Shown piece by piece: positions 60,730-64,000 of a stretch of DNA of 64,000 bases. A program made the position numbers and the translations under genes. The notes under the pieces are model-generated. The model did not search any database. It was not told where the DNA came from and saw only the letters and a program-made list of their open reading frames with translations. How positions within the stretch are numbered: the stretch's first letter is position 1; the number at the start of each line of letters is the position of its first letter. The stretch comes from Algivirga pacifica (GTDB lineage Bacteria > Bacteroidota > Bacteroidia > Cytophagales > Flammeovirgaceae): contig NZ_BAABJX010000022.1 of the NCBI RefSeq assembly GCF_039543525.1, positions 124,001 to 188,000 on the forward strand. The letters run 5' to 3'.

Positions 60730-60953
60730 AAATTCAATAATTTATTCACAATTAACTCCTTTAAAAGCATCTATTTAGACGAAATTGTGGATAAACCTTA
60801 CTTCATCTTACATAGGTGATGTATTTTGTGAATAAAATGGGGATACTGTTAACAAGATGTGAATAAAGAAAGATTAAAACCTGTTGAACAAAAAGTTATT
60901 CACAATTGAAATGAACAACCTAAATAAAAGTTATTCACAGGCATTGTGGATAA
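60565..60953. other. Second DnaA-box cluster (possible DnaA reservoir or second origin element)
   Basis: Twelve exact TTATYCACA 9-mers within 389 bases, denser than the first cluster. Plus orientation: 60575, 60584, 60635, 60742, 60896, 60931. Minus orientation: 60565, 60671, 60786, 60827, 60858, 60945. The first three almost touch. TTATCAACA variants occur at about 60659 and 60708. It overlaps the first 165 bases of the lamin-tail gene and the divergent gap to the LtaS-like gene. The GC/AT composition and words are the same as in the 5.3-6.6 kb region, so both were probably shaped by DnaA binding. Confidence 0.75.
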
Positions 60954-60986
60954 CTTACTTTATTAACCTACTTACTAACATAACCC

Positions 60987-62876
60987 ATGCGTACCCGTAT
61001 TATCTTGTTCGGAAGGTATTTCCTCTATTGGTATATCATCTTTATTATAGAGCGATTACTATTTGTATTTTACCATTGGGAGCAAACATCACAATATGCA
61101 AGCGTAGACATAGTACAAGCAGTACTGATTGGTAGTAGAATGGATTGGTCTACGACGGGATATATAATGCTATTACCGGCGATTTTATTAGTATTTTCCA
61201 CCTTAATTCCCAGACTTCCTTTACGTGCTATTTTTTCATTATATACCTCTGCGTGGTTATTGGTATCAGTGGTGGTCACTTGTATAGATTTGGAGCTATA
61301 TGAGTATTGGGGATATCGTTTGGATGCTACCCCTCTCCTGATGTTGAGTGGAGACAATACTCCCTGGGAAGCGATTCCGGAAGGAACGTTATATACGATA
61401 GGCCCCATTTTTATAACCTTATTATTATTAGGGTATAGTTTATATCATTTGCTCGTTACCCCCTTGATTAAAAAAATCACTGATAGGTATTGGTGGGGCT
61501 CGGTAGTGATGTTGTTATTCACCGTGGCTCTTATAATACCTATAAGGGGGAGTTTTGATGTGGCTCCTTTTAATATAGGCTTTGTATATTTTCATCAACA
61601 GCCTTATCCCAATCATGTAGCGATTAATGCCACATGGAATACCATATATTCACTAGCGACCTATAATAGTATACAGTATCCTGAGAATTATCTGGAAAAA
61701 GATTTAGCCAAACAGTTATTTCAGGATTTAAAAAGGGATGAGGGAGAAACAAGAAAAGTTTTACATACGGATAGACCTAATATTATATTAGTGATCTGGG
61801 AAAGTTTTAATGCTCAAATTACCGAGGCAGTGGTCGGCAAAGAAAAAGGAGTTACCCCTAATTTTGATGCCTTGGTGAAGGAAGGGATTTTGTTTACAAA
61901 AATGTTTGCAGTAGGTGATCGAACCAATAGAGGAGTCCCCGGTATCTTAAGTGGCTACCCAGGGCAGCCTCGTACGGCAGTCATTAAACATAACTCTAAG
62001 TTAAATCAGATTGATTATTTAAGCAGAGACCTAAAAGACCTTGGATACTATACCTCTTTTATTTTTGGGAATAATATCAACTTCTCCAATTTCAACTCCT
62101 ACCTAAGAATTGCAGGCTACGATCAGATTATTCACAAAGAACATTTTCCTTCTCATCTGTGGACTACTAAGTGGGGTGTACATGACGAGTATGTTTTTGA
62201 GCGAATAAAGAAGGAACTCCTACGAATGAGTGCAAAAAAGCAGCCTTTCTTTCTGACCACATTGACCATTAGTAGCCATGAACCTTTTGATGTGCCTTTA
62301 AAGGATACACCATTTCAGGGAGAGGATAAAACCAGTAAGTTTTTGAATGCTTATTATTATGCAGATCAGCAAATAGGTGATTTTGTATCTTATTTAAAGC
62401 AGCAACCTTATTGGGAAAATACACTTTTGGTCATTACAGGAGATCATGGCGCTAAATACCGTAACGATATTCAGTATTATAGTGAGGAGCGCTATCAAGT
62501 GCCTATGTTATGGTTGGGAGGAGCCTTGTCAAAAAAGAATATAGAAATTGATACCTACACTTCGCATATTGATTTTGTGCCTACATTATTGGCACAACTA
62601 GATAGTCGTAAATCTTATAAATTTGGGAAGAATATCTTCTCATCTGATATGAAAAGTTATGCATTTTATACGTTCAATGATGGGTATGCTTTTCTCTCTG
62701 ATAGTATAAAGTTGATTTATGATAATGTGGGTAAGCAATATATTTTAGATAACCCAGAGCTTTCTCAAGAGCAAAAACAACTCCCTCAAGCGATCTTACA
62801 GACGATCTACTCAGACTTCAATCAAAGAGGAAAGCAAACTCGACTATCCTCTTCCTTTACCGAAAATATTCCTTAA
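60987..62876 (+). CDS. LtaS-like membrane sulfatase/phosphoglycerol transferase
   Basis: A 629-residue protein: four or five N-terminal membrane spans (about 5-25, 50-70, 76-100, 130-155 and 170-190), then an extracytoplasmic sulfatase/alkaline-phosphatase-fold domain (about 260-600). It opens with NIILVIWESFNAQITEAV (about 262-279), has the probable catalytic Thr in GDRTNRG (about 311-317), then LLVITGDHGAKYRND near 480-494. This is the LtaS/OpgB-type layout. The Gram-negative homologues act on phosphoglycerol or phosphoethanolamine head groups; the exact substrate is unknown. Its promoter must lie in the DnaA-box cluster upstream. Confidence 0.85.
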   Translation: MRTRIILFGRYFLYWYIIFIIERLLFVFYHWEQTSQYASVDIVQAVLIGSRMDWSTTGYIMLLPAILLVFSTLIPRLPLRAIFSLYTSAWLLVSVVVTCIDLELYEYWGYRLDATPLLMLSGDNTPWEAIPEGTLYTIGPIFITLLLLGYSLYHLLVTPLIKKITDRYWWGSVVMLLFTVALIIPIRGSFDVAPFNIGFVYFHQQPYPNHVAINATWNTIYSLATYNSIQYPENYLEKDLAKQLFQDLKRDEGETRKVLHTDRPNIILVIWESFNAQITEAVVGKEKGVTPNFDALVKEGILFTKMFAVGDRTNRGVPGILSGYPGQPRTAVIKHNSKLNQIDYLSRDLKDLGYYTSFIFGNNINFSNFNSYLRIAGYDQIIHKEHFPSHLWTTKWGVHDEYVFERIKKELLRMSAKKQPFFLTTLTISSHEPFDVPLKDTPFQGEDKTSKFLNAYYYADQQIGDFVSYLKQQPYWENTLLVITGDHGAKYRNDIQYYSEERYQVPMLWLGGALSKKNIEIDTYTSHIDFVPTLLAQLDSRKSYKFGKNIFSSDMKSYAFYTFNDGYAFLSDSIKLIYDNVGKQYILDNPELSQEQKQLPQAILQTIYSDFNQRGKQTRLSSSFTENIP

Positions 62877-63175
62877 GAAGTCAGAATAAATTGTCTTATT
62901 CTCCGGGAACCATATAACTTTGCTAATAGTTACTCTTTGGTGGATTGATTGCTAAGTAAACTTATAATTAAGTACCACTTTCGAATGGAGGAAGGATGAA
63001 GGAATATATATACTTAGAGCGTAATTATTAATCTCTCACCCTTCTTCCTTTATCCTTAAACCGTTTGAAAATAGCACTTATCTGTAAGTTTATTTGGTGT
63101 TTTAATTCATGAGTAACATCAAAAAATAATTTTATTAATGATAAGGGGCCTTTACCCCCTTTAATCTGTAAAGTA
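62877..63175. other. 299-base gap with a repeat element before mnmA
   Basis: No gene. It contains repeat copy 3 (62987-63060) and a small hairpin AAGGGG/CCCCTT (about 63142-63160) in the mnmA leader. No clear TAnnTTTG promoter. Confidence 0.4.
62987..63060. repeat. Palindromic repeat family member (AAGGATAAAGGA type), copy 3
   Basis: AAGGATGAAGGAA (62992-63004) faces TTCCTTTATCCTT (63045-63057), 12 of 13 pairing. GGAGGAAGGAT, then ATACTTA, resemble the layout of copy 2. It lacks the TATCTCATAACTG box. Confidence 0.45.
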
Positions 63176-64000
63176 ATGGCAAAAAGAGTAGTTGTAGGAC
63201 TATCCGGAGGGGTAGATTCAAGTGTTGCCGCTCACCTTTTGATTCAGCAAGGATATGAGGTGATCGGTCTTTTTATGATCAACTGGCATGATGGTAGTGT
63301 AACCATCAATGGAGAGTGCCCTTGGATTGACGACAGTAATGATGCCCTATTGGTGGCACAGAAACTGGGAATTCCTTTTCAAACCATTGACCTGAGCAAG
63401 CAGTATAAGTCACGTATTGTAGACTATATGTTTGAGGAATATGAGAAAGGCCGTACGCCCAACCCGGATGTACTGTGTAATCGTGAGATTAAGTTTGATG
63501 TATTCATGGATGCTGCCATGCAATTGGGAGCAGACTATGTCGCTACGGGACACTATTGTCGTAGAGCGGAAACGACAGATGCTGATGGAAACACCGTATA
63601 TCAGTTAAAGGCAGGGGTAGACGGAAATAAAGATCAAAGTTATTTCCTTTGTCAGTTATCTCAGGAGCAATTATCCAAAGCATTATTTCCGATTGGTGAA
63701 TTGACGAAGCCAGAGGTGAGGGAAATTGCTAAGGAATTAGATTTGATCACTGCAGAAAAGAAAGACTCTCAAGGATTGTGTTTTATAGGAAAAGTAAAAT
63801 TGCCTGATTTCCTGAAACAGCAGTTACAACCTAAGGAAGGAGATATTATAGAGGTACCTGTTGATCTGGAAAAATTACAGGATGTTGATATAGATGCCCT
63901 ACCATTTACAGAGCGTATTCAGAAACTTAAATTCCTTACAGCTCCTTATCAGTTTGAGCAAACGGATGGAAAAGTAGTAGGAAGACATCAAGGGGCACAT
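63176..64000 (+). CDS. mnmA: tRNA-specific 2-thiouridylase MnmA, 3' end off the window
   Basis: Makes 2-thiouridine at wobble U34 of tRNA-Lys, -Glu and -Gln. The visible 275 codons start at the ATG at 63176 and have the ATP-binding P-loop [15 protein letters not shown] (about 6-20), the catalytic-Cys segment [15 protein letters not shown] (about 96-110), the tRNA-binding [18 protein letters not shown] (about 152-161), and the second catalytic Cys in SQGLCFIGK (about 198-206). The C-terminal barrel is cut by the window end. It acts on the same base as MnmG (8496). Confidence 0.97.
   Translation, partial: MAKRVVVGLSGGVDSSVAAHLLIQQGYEVIGLFMINWHDGSVTINGECPWIDDSNDALLVAQKLGIPFQTIDLSKQYKSRIVDYMFEEYEKGRTPNPDVLCNREIKFDVFMDAAMQLGADYVATGHYCRRAETTDADGNTVYQLKAGVDGNKDQSYFLCQLSQEQLSKALFPIGELTKPEVREIAKELDLITAEKKDSQGLCFIGKVKLPDFLKQQLQPKEGDIIEVPVDLEKLQDVDIDALPFTERIQKLKFLTAPYQFEQTDGKVVGRHQGAH

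Noticed and set aside
62877..63175. Insertion sequence remnant before mnmA
   Set aside because: Only a short palindromic repeat; no transposase fragment or target duplication.
1..64000. tRNA, rRNA, tmRNA or riboswitch genes
   Set aside because: I looked in the intergenic gaps for T-arm words such as GGTTCGAATCC and for known riboswitch-like conserved blocks and saw none. A covariance-model search would settle this.
1..64000. Using local GC skew to decide which DnaA cluster is the origin
   Set aside because: Hand counts in a few lines gave mixed results dominated by gene orientation. The whole chromosome is needed; a skew minimum at about 6 kb or about 60.7 kb would decide.

Overview
The window is chromosomal DNA of a low-GC Bacteroidota, most likely a gliding member of Cytophagia/Cytophagales. 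Reasons: gldE and gldD follow mutY and ssb; DUF4175, DUF4199, DUF5683, DUF1573 and a long NusB are present; outer-membrane and lipoprotein genes are frequent; Shine-Dalgarno sequences are mostly absent; and several genes have Bacteroidota-type promoters (TTTG, about 19-20 bases, TAnnTTTG). There are no transposases, integrases, phage genes, tRNAs, rRNAs or CRISPR arrays. Nearly everything looks like core genome.

Layout. 0-5.3 kb: end of a small membrane protein, metG, a SAM methyltransferase and a secreted TPR protein. 5.25-6.64 kb: a gene-free, AT-rich region with 12 exact DnaA boxes (TTATYCACA), the best candidate for oriC. 6.6-18.6 kb (all minus): Big_5 lipoprotein, mnmG with two parS-like palindromes in its upstream gap, ybeY, an RsbW-like kinase, DUF4175, a peptide-binding lipoprotein, exonuclease III, an unknown protein and an AhpD-like protein. 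18.7-27.4 kb (plus): comF-like, then nusB-ytxH-DUF1573-yajC-ybbR-coaE, an outer-membrane porin, purH and a pterin dehydratase. 27.4-30.4 kb: a striking 155-bp nested palindrome, an acyl-CoA dehydrogenase with paired TGCATGCA palindromes at its promoter, and rpsP. 30.7-46.9 kb: rhomboid, DUF2062, mutY, ssb, gldE, gldD, a TrmH-type methyltransferase, ArsR, hemC, an isolated nuoB-nuoC pair, a second ArsR, a BamA-like protein, a SpoIIE/STAS/RsbW partner-switching set, a dihydroorotase homologue lacking its metal ligands, and DUF4199. 46.9-60.7 kb (all minus): DUF5683, YdeI-like, PolX with a degenerate polymerase site, a GNAT-like protein, pheS, a PyrR-like protein, rnr, aguB, a 2H phosphoesterase, a GlmU-like protein, rpmE and a lamin-tail surface protein. 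60.56-60.95 kb: a second cluster of 12 exact DnaA boxes. 61-64 kb: an LtaS-like sulfatase and the start of mnmA.

How it fits together. Most genes are housekeeping: translation and tRNA modification (metG, pheS, mnmG, mnmA, rpsP, rpmE, ybeY, rnr), DNA repair (mutY, xth, ssb, PolX), purine, pyrimidine and haem synthesis (purH, pyrR-like, pyrC-like, hemC), envelope and motility (gldD/E, BamA-like, CHU-type C-terminal domain, LtaS-like). The most interesting signal is replication-related: two dense DnaA-box fields about 55 kb apart. The first lies 4 kb from parS-like sites and mnmG. The second overlaps the 5' end of a surface-protein gene and sits exactly where a 14-kb block of minus-strand genes meets plus-strand genes. 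One may be oriC and the other a DnaA-titration or regulatory locus. Several palindromic repeat families also occur between genes.
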